Positions 20,206-29,143 of a DNA stretch of 42,617 nucleotides are shown here, in pieces. Positions within the stretch are counted from its first letter, which is position 1, and every line of letters begins with the position of its first letter. Source of the stretch: an uncultured Clostridia bacterium (GTDB lineage: Bacteria; Bacillota; Clostridia; Oscillospirales; Acutalibacteraceae). A program made the translations under genes and the position numbers. The notes under the pieces are model-generated. The model had not been told where the DNA came from. It ran no database searches and worked only from the letters and a program-made list of their open reading frames with translations. Location: assembly GCA_946186665.1 (NCBI GenBank), contig CAMHOE010000020.1, positions 1-42,617 on the forward strand, in the 5' to 3' direction.

Positions 20206-20237
20206 TATATCATTTCCATTTCCTTTTGTAATGATGA

Positions 20238-21200
20238 TCAGTAGTTCTTCCTTACATAGGGGTCGTCATCGTCATCATCATTCTTTAGTGTATATCCCGG
20301 TATTGCCTTGCTGTCAACATAGAAATTATCCTCATCGTTGACACCGCTTTCATAGTAGATTTTTTCAACGCCGTTCACTCTGAGTGTATTTCCGATACCG
20401 TCCTCGCTGTTTGTTTCGGTTCCTATATCTCCCTCATTGCGCACATTATGCTCTGTGTTGACATAGAAATAGTCATCTGCCTTCATGCCTTCCGAGGTGT
20501 ACAGACCTTCATTTTCAAATATCAGGTCTTCCTTTTTCACCTGAATATTCGGGTCCAGCTTGCCCCTCTTCACACCTAAGGTGTAGAGCATGTTGTTTAT
20601 TATTTTCCTTATGAGAAAACATCCCCATACAAGGACTATCACACCGCCTGCAAAGGTCAGGGCTATTATCTTCGGTGGATACTGGAAATCAGCACTCAGT
20701 ACATCAACAGTATAATCAAGTTTTTTACCCTTTATATGGTTCTTCAGCCTTACTCTGTCAGCGGCAAGCCAGACAGACATATCGTTATCCTCATTGAAGC
20801 TGATATTATTCACCTTGCCCATGAAATCCACACTGGTACGCTGATGCTCCATAAGCTGCTGAAGCTCCTCGTCTACCTTTGTGCCCTGCATAGCTCGGAA
20901 AAGCAGCATATTATCATTTCTTGTCACAGACACATAGCAGTTTACAATACTGTCAGTTGACATTCCACCGGTGGCCGACTGATAGCAGGCCACTACGTTG
21001 GTAACAGTGCCGAACACCTCAGTACCTACAGTGAGAGAATCGAAATCCTCAGCAGATATTTTTGTTCCTCTGACCTCTGTATTCAGATATATCATATTGA
21101 TACCCCAGACAAACTGTGTTATTGCCAGAAAAAACATGATAAGAGCTAATACTGTTCTGGTTTTTTGCGCCCTTACTTTTTTATATTCTTTTATTATCAT
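20238..21200 (-). CDS. Unknown two-TM membrane protein
   Basis: 320 residues from the ATG at 21200, which has a strong GGAGGTG ribosome site; the frame is open to 21251 without such support. The N-terminus is basic, followed by TM1 (about 17-37). An extracytoplasmic domain of about 140 residues follows, then TM2 (178-197), and a cytoplasmic tail of about 120 residues ending in six consecutive Asp and PYVRKNY. I do not recognise a family. It is the first gene of the likely operon with Sua5, coaE, the transglycosylase and the M18 peptidase, but nothing in it points to a related role. Confidence 0.75.
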   Translation of the reverse strand: MIIKEYKKVRAQKTRTVLALIMFFLAITQFVWGINMIYLNTEVRGTKISAEDFDSLTVGTEVFGTVTNVVACYQSATGGMSTDSIVNCYVSVTRNDNMLLFRAMQGTKVDEELQQLMEHQRTSVDFMGKVNNISFNEDNDMSVWLAADRVRLKNHIKGKKLDYTVDVLSADFQYPPKIIALTFAGGVIVLVWGCFLIRKIINNMLYTLGVKRGKLDPNIQVKKEDLIFENEGLYTSEGMKADDYFYVNTEHNVRNEGDIGTETNSEDGIGNTLRVNGVEKIYYESGVNDEDNFYVDSKAIPGYTLKNDDDDDDPYVRKNY

Positions 21201-21239
21201 ATACGACCACCTCCATAGTAATTCCGGTAAAAACATAAG

Positions 21240-21364
21240 TCCAAAGCTCAAAGCTCAAAGCCCAAAGCTCAAAGCTCAAAGCAAACCGGAGTACACATCA
21301 AACCTGCTATTATTTGTATTCGCCCTTGAGAAAGCCACAACTATTCACTACTCACTATTCACTA
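21240..21364. repeat. Two heptamer tandem tracts
   Basis: Six units of CTCAAAG (one CCCAAAG) span 21240-21282. Three units of CTATTCA/CTACTCA span 21341-21364. The tracts have different sequences but the same 7-bp period, and lie in the leader region of the gene at 20238-21200. No gene was seen in 21201-21690. Confidence 0.85.
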
Positions 21365-21385
21365 AATTATAATTTCACAATAAAA

Positions 21386-21690
21386 CTACAGACGTGTACA
21401 GTAGTAGCCAAAGTGCTCCAATAAGAGCACGACGCGGCGGAGTGCCTCCGCTGTCGATTCGCGCTCACGTTCGCCAAAGCTCACTCTGATATCTTGACCG
21501 AACATTATTTGTCCGCGTTTCTCCTCCCAACACTCCCCTTACGGTGCGCTTTTGGGCGGTTTTAGTTTTGGAGGGCAGTTGTAGACGTGTACAGTAATAG
21601 CCAAAGTGCTCCCACAGGAGCACGACGCGGACGGTTCAGAAAAAAGCTGATGCGTTCAAAGTTGTCCAGTGCGGTCACGCACCTGTGGGG
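21386..21690 (+). repeat. Modular structured repeat, copies 3 (truncated) and 4 (full)
   Basis: Copy 3 starts CTACAGACGTG at 21386, contains stem GTGCTC/GAGCAC (21413-21430) and ends at GACGCGG. The triloop hairpin GCGGAG-tgc-CTCCGC (21437-21451) and CGATTCGCG (21455-21463) follow at once, with GTCCGCG at 21511-21517. Copy 4 (about 21580-21682) has GTGCTCC-caca-GGAGCAC (21606-21623) and ends GTGCGGTCACGCAC (21669-21682). The end is then partly reduplicated with a 16-bp period (CTGTGGGGTCACGCAC), and the reduplication runs into the last codons of prfA. Confidence 0.85.
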
Positions 21691-22767
21691 TCACGCACCT
21701 GTGGGGTCACCCGCCTGTGCGGAACGGTCGGCTGTGATAAGGGCGTCAATAATATCGTCAAGATCACCATTGAGGATATCATCTATCTTGTACAGCGTCA
21801 GACCTATCCTGTGATCCGTGACTCGCCCCTGCGGATAATTGTATGTTCTTATTCTCTCGCTTCTGTCGCCTGTGCCCACCTGTCTGTGGCGTTCCTGCGC
21901 AAGCTCGCTTTCGTGCTGTTCACGCTCGGCTTCAAGAAGTCTTGATTTAAGTACCTTCATCGCCTTATCCTTGTTTTTATACTGGCTTCTTTCGTCCTGA
22001 CATTCCACAACAAGTCCTGTAGGCAAGTGCGTTATGCGTATGGCGGATTCTGTTTTATTGATATGCTGACCGCCTGCGCCGCTTGCACGGAAGGTATCTA
22101 TTTTCAGATCGGATGGGTTTATATCCACTTCTACATCCTCTGCTTCGGGCAGAACGGCAACCGTCACTGTAGAGGTGTGTATCCTGCCCTGCGTTTCCGT
22201 TTCGGGAACTCTCTGCACACGATGAACTCCGCTTTCGTATTTGAGCCTTGAATATGCGCCCTCGCCTGTTATCATAAAGCTGACTTCCTTATATCCTCCA
22301 AGCTCGGTATCGTTTGCATTGATAAGCTCACTCTTATATCCCCGCTTTACGGCATACATACTATACATCCTGTAAAGCACCGCCGCAAAAAGCGCCGCTT
22401 CTTCTCCGCCTGCTCCTCCGCGTATCTCAACTATAACATTTCTCTCATCATTTGGGTCCTTTGGCAGAAGAAGTATTTTCAGCTCTGCTTCAAGCTCCTG
22501 CGTTTTCTTTGTCAGAGCGTCTATCTCTTCCGAAAGCATAGCGCACATTTCAGTGTCACCGCTGCTCTCCTCCAGAAGCTCTGTCGCCTCAGCTTTATCG
22601 GCAGCGGCTTTTTTATATTCTCTGTATTTCAGAGCAAGAGGTTCCACGCTTTTATATTCCTTCATGACCTCTGTATAAAGCTCCGGTGAGGATGTCACCG
22701 CAGGATCGCAGAGCTTTTCGGAAAGCTCCTCATATTTTGTTTCAAAAACCTGAACCTTATCAAACAT
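21691..22767 (-). CDS. prfA: Peptide chain release factor 1
   Basis: 358 residues. It reads UAA and UAG in the A site and triggers peptide release. The GGQ motif is at 232-234 ([14 protein letters not shown]), and the codon-recognition tripeptide PxT is PET (188-190) in [14 protein letters not shown]; both match RF1 rather than RF2. The C-terminus is unusual. After the usual [13 protein letters not shown], the last residues AGDPTGA are encoded by the partial tandem duplication of the intergenic repeat. It lies 18 bp downstream of the DUF951 gene. Confidence 0.96.
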   Translation of the reverse strand: MFDKVQVFETKYEELSEKLCDPAVTSSPELYTEVMKEYKSVEPLALKYREYKKAAADKAEATELLEESSGDTEMCAMLSEEIDALTKKTQELEAELKILLLPKDPNDERNVIVEIRGGAGGEEAALFAAVLYRMYSMYAVKRGYKSELINANDTELGGYKEVSFMITGEGAYSRLKYESGVHRVQRVPETETQGRIHTSTVTVAVLPEAEDVEVDINPSDLKIDTFRASGAGGQHINKTESAIRITHLPTGLVVECQDERSQYKNKDKAMKVLKSRLLEAEREQHESELAQERHRQVGTGDRSERIRTYNYPQGRVTDHRIGLTLYKIDDILNGDLDDIIDALITADRSAQAGDPTGA

Positions 22768-22785
22768 GATCTATCTCCTATCCTT

Positions 22786-22986
22786 TCAGACCTGTTCACC
22801 CTGTCTTATTATCTTGCGGATATTTTTTTCAGCCTTTGTTCTTGGCAGCATCACTTCATGGCCGCAGGCAAGGCATTTTATTTTGAAGTCCATGCCTATC
22901 CTCAGCACTTCAAATTTTTTATTATCCGGTTTACCGCAGGGATGCGGCTTTTTCATTTCTATAATATCATTTACCCTGATGTCCAT
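22786..22986 (-). CDS. DUF951 family protein
   Basis: 66 residues, typical length for DUF951. It starts MDIRVNDIIEMKKPHPCG and contains two Cys pairs or singles: CG at 17-18, and C-x2-C in KCLACGHEV. These suggest a small metal-binding or SH3-like fold; function unknown. The ribosome site GGAGGTAATT is strong. It is probably co-transcribed with prfA. Confidence 0.88.
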   Translation of the reverse strand: MDIRVNDIIEMKKPHPCGKPDNKKFEVLRIGMDFKIKCLACGHEVMLPRTKAEKNIRKIIRQGEQV

Positions 22987-23012
22987 AATTACCTCCGAAC
23001 TTATGATATATA

Positions 23013-23018
23013 ATTATA
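23013..23018 (-). promoter_or_regulatory. Extended -10 promoter of DUF951-prfA
   Basis: On the minus strand TGGTATAAT: TG, one base, then TATAAT (23013-23018), 27 bp before the start codon. The -35 is weak. Confidence 0.65.
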
Positions 23019-23074
23019 CCACAACACAGGAGCTATTTACATATCTATTATAGCAAAAAAGCTCGCCATTTTTT

Positions 23075-23122
23075 AATACTGCATACATCTAAAAAATTTA
23101 ATACTGCATACATCTAAAAAAT
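23075..23122. repeat. Direct repeat with 25-bp period
   Basis: AATACTGCATACATCTAAAA occurs at 23075 and again at 23100, giving two near-identical units just before the tRNA gene. Confidence 0.85.
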
Positions 23123-23170
23123 GTACTTGTTAATCCCAAAGATTTATGATAGAATAATATTGTTAAATAT

Positions 23171-23247
23171 CTGTCCGTAGCACAGTTGGATAATGCATCA
23201 GACTCCGACTCTGAAGATCGAGGGTTCGACTCCCTCCGGGCAGGCCA
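23171..23247 (+). tRNA. tRNA-Arg, anticodon CCG
   Basis: A full cloverleaf can be drawn. Acceptor CTGTCCG pairs with CGGGCAG. The D arm is GCAC...ATGC with GTTGGATA. The anticodon stem TCAGA/TCTGA has loop CTCCGAC, giving anticodon CCG (codon CGG). The T arm is GAGGG-TTCGACT-CCCTC. Discriminator G and CCA are encoded. It is the only tRNA found in the window. Confidence 0.95.
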
Positions 23248-23252
23248 AAGCG

Positions 23253-23385
23253 AAAATCCTGTCGATGTTAGTCGGCAGGTTTTTCGCTTTGTATTATTCA
23301 TTCTTAAGTTTTAAGTCTTAAATATTCATTTACCATCGACAGGATTTTCTAAATGAATACTGAAAACTTAAGACTTAAAAAATAA
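23253..23385. repeat. Inverted repeat containing two heptamer tracts
   Basis: AAAATCCTGTCGATG (23253-23267) is repeated inverted at about 23333-23347. Next to the latter, TATTCATTT and AAATGAATA flank it in inverted orientation, each joined to a heptamer tract: CTTAAGT, TTTAAGT, CTTAAAT at 23303-23323 and CTGAAAA, CTTAAGA, CTTAAAA at 23360-23380. Confidence 0.7.
23258..23284 (+). terminator. tRNA-Arg terminator
   Basis: Stem CCTGTCGA/TCGGCAGG (8 bp with one G-U) followed by TTTTT, starting 11 nt after the tRNA. An outer helix AAAGCGAAAA/TTTTCGCTTT (23247-23290) can extend it. Confidence 0.85.
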
Positions 23386-23436
23386 TAATGATCGCGTACC
23401 CAATAGTTTTTTGATATAATTCAGTTGGTGATAAAT

Positions 23437-23790
23437 ATGAAAGAAAATGTATTGATAGAGAAATCCATAGACTTCGGTGCCCGAATAGTAAAACTGCATC
23501 GTTACTTGATAAAAACCAAACACGAAACTGTGCTTTCAAAGCAAATTCTGAGAAGCGGCACTTCGATTGGAGCAAATATCAACGAAGCTCAGTACGGAAA
23601 CAGCAAGCCGGATTTTATAGCTAAACTTCATATTGCTCTTAAAGAAACTGCTGAAACTGAATACTGGCTTCATCTGCTGGAAAAATCAGACTATTTGGAT
23701 GAAAACATGGCGTCATCTTTGTTGAATGACTGTCTGCAAATCAAAAAAATACTTATCGCATCCATCAATACAGCAAAAGAAAAAAAATAA
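23437..23790 (+). CDS. Four-helix-bundle protein (23S rRNA intervening-sequence protein family)
   Basis: 117 residues from the ATG at 23437, with GGTGA 5 nt upstream; the frame opens at a TTG at 23425. Family signatures are KQILRSGTSIGANINEAQ, the KPDFIAKLHIALKETAETEYWL segment, and a final helix to the C-terminus. Members are small helical bundles, found in some bacteria inside 23S rRNA intervening sequences and related to the Avd accessory protein of diversity-generating retroelements. Here it is free-standing, next to a tRNA gene, with no reverse transcriptase in the window, so its function is unknown. A TATAAT at 23415-23420 may be its -10. Convergent with the kinase gene. Confidence 0.88.
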   Translation: MKENVLIEKSIDFGARIVKLHRYLIKTKHETVLSKQILRSGTSIGANINEAQYGNSKPDFIAKLHIALKETAETEYWLHLLEKSDYLDENMASSLLNDCLQIKKILIASINTAKEKK

Positions 23791-23812
23791 GCATAATAAT
23801 TCAAACAACGCC

Positions 23813-25030
23813 CTACTCCTTATAGAATGTTATAATAAACTCCGAGCCTTTGTCCGGTGCAGAGATGACCTTTATATATCCGCCGCTCTTTTCTATGATA
23901 GCCTTTGACATGGACAGTCCTATGCCTATGCTGTCTTTGGCGGAATTTTTTCCCTTGTAGAACCTCTCAAAAATATGCGGAAGATCGTCTTTGTCGATTC
24001 CGCTGCCGTTGTCCTTTATGCTGATGCGTGTGAACAGCGCAGTCCTGCCGGCTTTGATGCTCACTCTGCCGCCGTCCGGAGTATGCTCTATGCAATTCTT
24101 TACTATGTTGGTAATGGCTTCACATATCCATTTGAAGTCACAGCTCAGGGTGATATCATCTGAGCTGTCTGTAACTTCAACACCCCTTACCTCTGCTATT
24201 ACTTCCGTATTTTCTATACACGTCCTGATGATATCGCTTACCTTCTCAGGCTTATTGTGAAATTCTATAGAGTTCACTTCCAGCCTTGCAAGGGTCAGCA
24301 TGGACTGCGTAAGAAAGCCCATATGTGACGCCGACCTTTTTATGTCATGCAGGAACTCCCTGCGGATATCCTCCGGCATATCCTCATCATCTGTCAGATC
24401 ATCAAGCATTATCATCATAGATGTGATGGGAGTTTTTAACTGATGTGAAATATCAGAGACAGATTCTTTCAGGTTTTCTTTGTCTTTAACGGACTGCTCT
24501 GTCTGTTTGCGGAGAGTGACGGTAGTTTTATAGATCTCATCCTCCAGAACGGAATAATTACTTTCGCTCATATTGTCTGTGGGAAGCTCATATTGACCGC
24601 TGTTGATCCTCATAAGATGTTCTGTAAGCCGATTTTCTTCTTTTCTCTGTTTTCTGACATACATCACAAAGACCGCAAGAAGCAAGCCGCTCCCCGCAAT
24701 GCACACACCGCCGCACAGCAGGGACGCATATACAAAGTTTTTTTCATTGTTGTATACAAAAGGATCTTCCTCAGTTATGCCGTATTTTCTGAGAAGATCC
24801 TTTTTGTCATTGACGTCATCCGTCAGGTGGTCATCGTTCAATATAACTGCGATATCCTCATCTGTAACATCAGGATAATTCTTTCTTATATTTGATATAA
24901 TTCTGATAAGAGCAGTCCTGTCTGACTGTTCCACCAATGAAGCGCCTGTCACTGCCGCAGCAGCACAGCAAACGGAAAGTATCAGTGACATCACAGAAAA
25001 CAAAGCAAAGTATTTTAATGAGCGTTTCAT
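23813..25030 (-). CDS. Two-component sensor histidine kinase
   Basis: 405 residues. TM1 is about 8-30 and TM2 about 99-124, enclosing a short extracytoplasmic domain of about 68 residues. A linker leads to the HisKA domain, with phospho-acceptor His196 in SDISHQLKTPITSM. The ATPase part has the N box (NIVKNCIEHTP), G1 (DNGSGI), F box (FERFYKG) and G2 (GIGLSM). No clear HAMP domain is seen. Its start overlaps the response regulator stop by 4 bp (ATGA). Position beside an FtsX-type exporter suggests it senses a peptide or envelope stress; the sensor loop is longer than in the intramembrane-sensing BceS type. Confidence 0.93.
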   Translation of the reverse strand: MKRSLKYFALFSVMSLILSVCCAAAAVTGASLVEQSDRTALIRIISNIRKNYPDVTDEDIAVILNDDHLTDDVNDKKDLLRKYGITEEDPFVYNNEKNFVYASLLCGGVCIAGSGLLLAVFVMYVRKQRKEENRLTEHLMRINSGQYELPTDNMSESNYSVLEDEIYKTTVTLRKQTEQSVKDKENLKESVSDISHQLKTPITSMMIMLDDLTDDEDMPEDIRREFLHDIKRSASHMGFLTQSMLTLARLEVNSIEFHNKPEKVSDIIRTCIENTEVIAEVRGVEVTDSSDDITLSCDFKWICEAITNIVKNCIEHTPDGGRVSIKAGRTALFTRISIKDNGSGIDKDDLPHIFERFYKGKNSAKDSIGIGLSMSKAIIEKSGGYIKVISAPDKGSEFIITFYKE

Positions 25031-25680
25031 TTTACCTCCATTTTATATCCCACACCCTTGACTGTTTTTATCATATCAGTACCGAGCTTTTTCCTTATGC
25101 GCTTTATGTATACAGTCAGTGTATTGTCATTCACATAATTGCCTGCGATGTCCCATATCTTTTCCATTATGATCTCTCTTGTAACGACCTTTCCCTGATT
25201 TTGCATGAGCATCAGCAATATCCTGTATTCCAGTGCTGTAAGCTCCACAGCCACACCATTGTTGTTAACGCTTCTGCTGTCGGTATCCACTGTTATGCTG
25301 CCGGCTTTTAAAATGCTGCTCTCGCCCAGAGCTTTCTTATCGAAGCGTTTTATTCTTGCGATCAATTCTCTTGTAGAGAAAGGCTTTGTAACATAATCAG
25401 CCGCGCCCATTTCCAGACCCCTGACGATATTATCCTCATCGTCAAGCGCTGTCAGGAACACCACCGGCACATTGTTGAAATCCTTTATTTCCTCAAAAAG
25501 CTCAAATCCATTACCATCGGGAAGTGTAACGTCAATTATCATCAGGTCAAACTCTCCGCCGGAGCTTGCCAGAGCCGACTCATAGTTTTCGCACAGTGTC
25601 GGTTCATGGCCATTAGCCTTCAGCGAATACATCAATCCCTTTGATATTGACCTGTTATCCTCCACCAACAATATCCTCAT
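25027..25680 (-). CDS. OmpR-family response regulator
   Basis: 217 residues: a receiver domain with phospho-acceptor Asp50 (MIIDVTLPDG), acidic pocket ED at 7-8 and Lys in VTKPFS, followed by a winged-helix DNA-binding domain (about 125-217) with TALEYRILLMLMQN and VYIKRIRKKLG. The ribosome site GGAGGTAG lies 4-5 nt before the ATG. Pairs with the overlapping kinase gene. Possible targets are the exporter promoter region (29852-29924) or its own promoter. Confidence 0.95.
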   Translation of the reverse strand: MRILLVEDNRSISKGLMYSLKANGHEPTLCENYESALASSGGEFDLMIIDVTLPDGNGFELFEEIKDFNNVPVVFLTALDDEDNIVRGLEMGAADYVTKPFSTRELIARIKRFDKKALGESSILKAGSITVDTDSRSVNNNGVAVELTALEYRILLMLMQNQGKVVTREIIMEKIWDIAGNYVNDNTLTVYIKRIRKKLGTDMIKTVKGVGYKMEVK

Positions 25681-25754
25681 ACTCTACCTCCGGCTCCTTC
25701 AAAAAAGTGCATCCGGTTTCACCGCTCACCACTAACAACATCTACTACAATTCA

Positions 25755-25783
25755 AGTATATTCCAATCCCCCCTCTATGTCAA
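25755..25783 (-). promoter_or_regulatory. Promoter of the response regulator-kinase operon
   Basis: On the minus strand TTGACA (25778-25783), 17-bp spacer, TATACT (25755-25760). The -35 directly abuts the outer hairpin of the repeat unit starting at 25784. Confidence 0.85.
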
Positions 25784-26201
25784 CCGGCGTGACGCTGGAC
25801 TCGATTCGCGCTCTCGTTCGTACCCCAAGGGCACTTCCTACGGGCGCTAACGCTCACTCTGACAATATGACCAAAACTTTTCCTGTCCGCGATTGACGGC
25901 GCAGAACCGACAGAATGTCATCACCATCCGCCGGCGCAGCCCTTAGGGGCTGCTGTTTCGGCTGTTTCATTCGGACATATAGTTTCTTTCCCTACTAAAC
26001 TTAATGCGCCTATACAGTATGAAGTCATAGTTTTTATTATGCTTACTATATTTCATTTTCGCTATGCGAAAACGTACACTCTCATTCCACATCAAAACTA
26101 CAGACGTGTACAGTAGCAGCCAAAGTGCTCTCTAAAGAGCACGACGCGGACGGTTCAGACAAAAGCTGATGCGTTCTAAGTCGTCCAGTGCGGTCACGCA
26201 C
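25784..26201 (+). repeat. Modular structured repeat, copy 5, long form (~418 bp)
   Basis: Begins with hairpin CCGGCG-tga-CGCTGG (25784-25798; one G-U pair on the plus strand) and CGATTCGCG (25802-25810). AAGGGCACTTCCTACGGGCG follows at 25827-25846, GTCCGCG at 25885-25891, a GCAGCCC/GGGCTGC hairpin around 25946-25963, and a small palindrome TTTTCGC/GCGAAAA (26056-26072). The core (26098-26201) has stem GTGCTCT-ctaa-AGAGCAC (26125-26142) and ends GTGCGGTCACGCAC, whose last base is the first base of the permease stop codon on the other strand. No gene in the interval. Confidence 0.85.
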
Positions 26202-29140
26202 TATATGTTGTCGTTTCTTATGGTTTCGATGATGTTTTGTTTGCTTACCTTGCTGATGGAGTATTTCATTACTATCCAGAGAAGGGCAAGCACTGCAAAA
26301 ATGCTGATGAGAATTGCAAGCCATGGAATCATAAAGCTTGTTTCTGAGGAGCTGTATTTCGTGAATATGTTGTATACTACGATGTCTCCGATAATGCCTA
26401 TCGGTATACCGATAAACAGGGACTTGAATGTGTAGAGGAAGCTTTCAAGCCTTATCATACGGTTGAACTCACGCTTTGTCATGCCTATGGAACGCATCAT
26501 GGCAAATTCCTTCTGACGAAGCTTCATGTTTGTTGTAATGGTGTTGAAGATGTTTGTTGCGCCTATCAGTGCGATAACCAGTATGAAGCCGTATATGAAT
26601 ATCTGTATTATGAGGATCATTGACCTGATGTTGTTAACAACTCTTGAATAGTTCATCACATCATAGAGGTTAATACTTCTGTTCTCACTGTTCATATAGT
26701 CCAGAAGAGTCTCTTCAAGAGCATCAGGGTCCTCTGCGTCAAAATACAGCTCTCCTGAGCAGCTCCAGGGGGCATTGTCTTTCAGCCATTCCATGCTTAC
26801 AACTATTACGTTTGATGTCGAGCGGTCATCACGTATTGACACTATATAGTCCTCAGGCAATGCGCCTGCAAGCTTTACGGATACATCATAGGACCTTGCT
26901 ATACGTATGCTGTAATGCACATCGCCGGTCTTTTTATCGTAAGCCTCATACTCTTCACGGTACTCTTCCTCTGATATATCTTCTCCGGCGTCATTATAGT
27001 ATTCCATGTAAATGGTTACCTCAGGATCATTTTCGTACTTTTCGATTTCTTCATAATCTATAAAGGATTCTTCCTCATAGGTTCCGCTCAAAGTCAGTGT
27101 CTCAGGATCTTTTAAGAACGGGAGTACTCGTTTTCTGGAACTGTCACCTTCATCATACACAGTTGACTCGTTATATATAAAGCCCTTATCCTTACATTCT
27201 TTATAGCTTTTTCCTGTACTGCTGCACAGCTCTTTAAAGGAATCGTCATCAACAGCCACCAGTGAGAGGAATGGGTAGCTGTAAGCCTCTGAGAAATAAC
27301 CGTCATCGTCGAAAAACTGCTCACTGCTGACTTTTAAATAATCCTGCCACTCATCAGACAGAATGTCCTTTGATATATTAAATCCGACTTCATAGCTTTC
27401 GATATTGTATCTGTAGCTCTTAACGCCATCAGAATGTGCCAGACGCTCAACATTATTCTGGAATTCTTCAACAGACTGCTGACCATCATTTGAAAAGCCA
27501 TTCACTTTCGTACTCATATTGTAAAGGCTGTTCTGATAAAACGGCTGGTCTTTTACATAGTTCACTGCATATTCTACAAAGGAAAATACAGTAAGGTACA
27601 CAGCAACACTGACAATTATTGATATTATTGTTGTGCGGTAGTTTTTGCGGCTGCGCTTCATATTCTTCCATGCGATACTGCCGCCTATGCCGAATATTTT
27701 ATTTACTGATCTTGGGGTCTTGTAGTTTTTCTCTTTTCTCTTCTTGGAGACTTTTATATCCTTATTTCCTCTGATAGCCTCTACAGCTGATATCCTTGAA
27801 GCCCTTATCGCAGAGGTTATAGTTGAGAATAGTATTGTCACAACTCCTAATACAGCCGCTGATATGATCGCATAAAGCGGAACACTGAATGCTATTGTGA
27901 TGCCGCCCAGTGCGTCTTTGAGTATGTTATTGCACAGCCATATAAGAATTGCCGTTACACCAACGCCTAAGCCCACGCCGAGAGGCAAGCCTATCAGTGC
28001 AAGTATGCCGCCCTCGTACAGAACATTCATGCGTATCTGATGAGGTGTTGCGCCGATGGAGGAAAGCATACCGTAAAGCTTTGTCTTTTCTGTAATGGAT
28101 ATCGCAAAGCTGTTGCGGATAATGAACACACTTGCAATGATTATTATTACTATCATCACTGCCGCAAAGCCGTAAAGTATACTCATAGCTTCGTTATCTA
28201 TATAGCCCTTCCATTTCAGAAGACCGCTGTTTATATTCGCAGCAGCGATATCAAAATCACTGTTTCTCATCTGTTCCTCTAATTCATCAAACATTTTTCT
28301 GTACTCTTCGAAATCATCGGAATGAAAGAGTAAATTCTGGGAATCCTTATAGATACTCTCCGCCAGCTTCTCGTCTAATCCTATGATCTGAGCCATGACT
28401 CTGCAAAAATTGCTCTCATAGTCGTCATTTACCCTTATGTAGGCAGCTTCGCTGTCCGCACCTGTATTTGACGTGTACGCTGTTACGGACGGATAATACA
28501 TATTGTAAAGCGACATATCTCCGCCCTCGTTTTCGAGGATACCAACTATTGTAAATTTTTCTGTGCCTGTCTCTTCAAACTTTTCTCCTTCAATATAGGG
28601 ATATGTAGCGCCTGCTCCGACATCTTCATATTCTGTACCATCGTTATTTGGTATAAGTCTGTTTCCGACCTTAAGCTCTATCTCGTCTCCTATTTTATAG
28701 GTGTTTTCAGTAGAGTCAAGAAAATCAGCCCCAAGAATGATCTCACTGCTGTTTTCAGGAAATCTTCCGCTTTCGAGCTTATAGTTAAAAGCTTCAAATG
28801 TAGCCTTATTCGCTCCCATTACATCAATGTATGGCTTATACTTTGAGGTGCTGTTTTCAAGCAGCGCAAGAGAGTCAACAGAAAATGTATAAACATCCTT
28901 TACATTTCTGTTTTCTTTCATTTTCCTGATATCATCCTGACTGAATGTACCGTAAAAGTAAAAATCATAATCTCCGGACTTTTGTATTTCGGTATTTATC
29001 ATAGACTCCTGACCGCTTGTCGCAACACCTGCCACAACAGTGATAAGTGCGGCTGAAAGAAGGATACCAAGAATTGTCATGAGAGTTCTTGTCTTATTCA
29101 TCAGGAGATTTTTTCTTGTGATCTTTCTGAGTATCTTCAA
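26201..29140 (-). CDS. ABC transporter permease, FtsX/MacB-like, large
   Basis: 979 residues. TM1 is about 17-40, followed by an extracytoplasmic MacB-like domain (about 41-320). The first FtsX domain (about 322-455) has three to four TMs and the motif SSIGATPHQIRMNVLYEGG. A short cytoplasmic linker precedes a TM near 503-525, a second large extracytoplasmic domain (about 530-840), and a second FtsX domain (about 845-975) with the cognate SIGMTKREFNRMIRLES. Such proteins work with a MacB/LolD-type ATPase to extrude or dislodge peptides or antibiotics from the membrane. The gene starts 3 bp after the ATPase stop. A substrate cannot be read from sequence. Confidence 0.93.
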   Translation of the reverse strand: MKILRKITRKNLLMNKTRTLMTILGILLSAALITVVAGVATSGQESMINTEIQKSGDYDFYFYGTFSQDDIRKMKENRNVKDVYTFSVDSLALLENSTSKYKPYIDVMGANKATFEAFNYKLESGRFPENSSEIILGADFLDSTENTYKIGDEIELKVGNRLIPNNDGTEYEDVGAGATYPYIEGEKFEETGTEKFTIVGILENEGGDMSLYNMYYPSVTAYTSNTGADSEAAYIRVNDDYESNFCRVMAQIIGLDEKLAESIYKDSQNLLFHSDDFEEYRKMFDELEEQMRNSDFDIAAANINSGLLKWKGYIDNEAMSILYGFAAVMIVIIIIASVFIIRNSFAISITEKTKLYGMLSSIGATPHQIRMNVLYEGGILALIGLPLGVGLGVGVTAILIWLCNNILKDALGGITIAFSVPLYAIISAAVLGVVTILFSTITSAIRASRISAVEAIRGNKDIKVSKKRKEKNYKTPRSVNKIFGIGGSIAWKNMKRSRKNYRTTIISIIVSVAVYLTVFSFVEYAVNYVKDQPFYQNSLYNMSTKVNGFSNDGQQSVEEFQNNVERLAHSDGVKSYRYNIESYEVGFNISKDILSDEWQDYLKVSSEQFFDDDGYFSEAYSYPFLSLVAVDDDSFKELCSSTGKSYKECKDKGFIYNESTVYDEGDSSRKRVLPFLKDPETLTLSGTYEEESFIDYEEIEKYENDPEVTIYMEYYNDAGEDISEEEYREEYEAYDKKTGDVHYSIRIARSYDVSVKLAGALPEDYIVSIRDDRSTSNVIVVSMEWLKDNAPWSCSGELYFDAEDPDALEETLLDYMNSENRSINLYDVMNYSRVVNNIRSMILIIQIFIYGFILVIALIGATNIFNTITTNMKLRQKEFAMMRSIGMTKREFNRMIRLESFLYTFKSLFIGIPIGIIGDIVVYNIFTKYSSSETSFMIPWLAILISIFAVLALLWIVMKYSISKVSKQNIIETIRNDNI

Positions 29141-29143
29141 GAC

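Noticed and set aside
26160..26201. CTGATG in the repeat core as a hammerhead ribozyme
   Set aside because: The GAAA partner and the three-helix arrangement are missing, and CTGATG itself is not kept in all copies (CTTATG at 30238).
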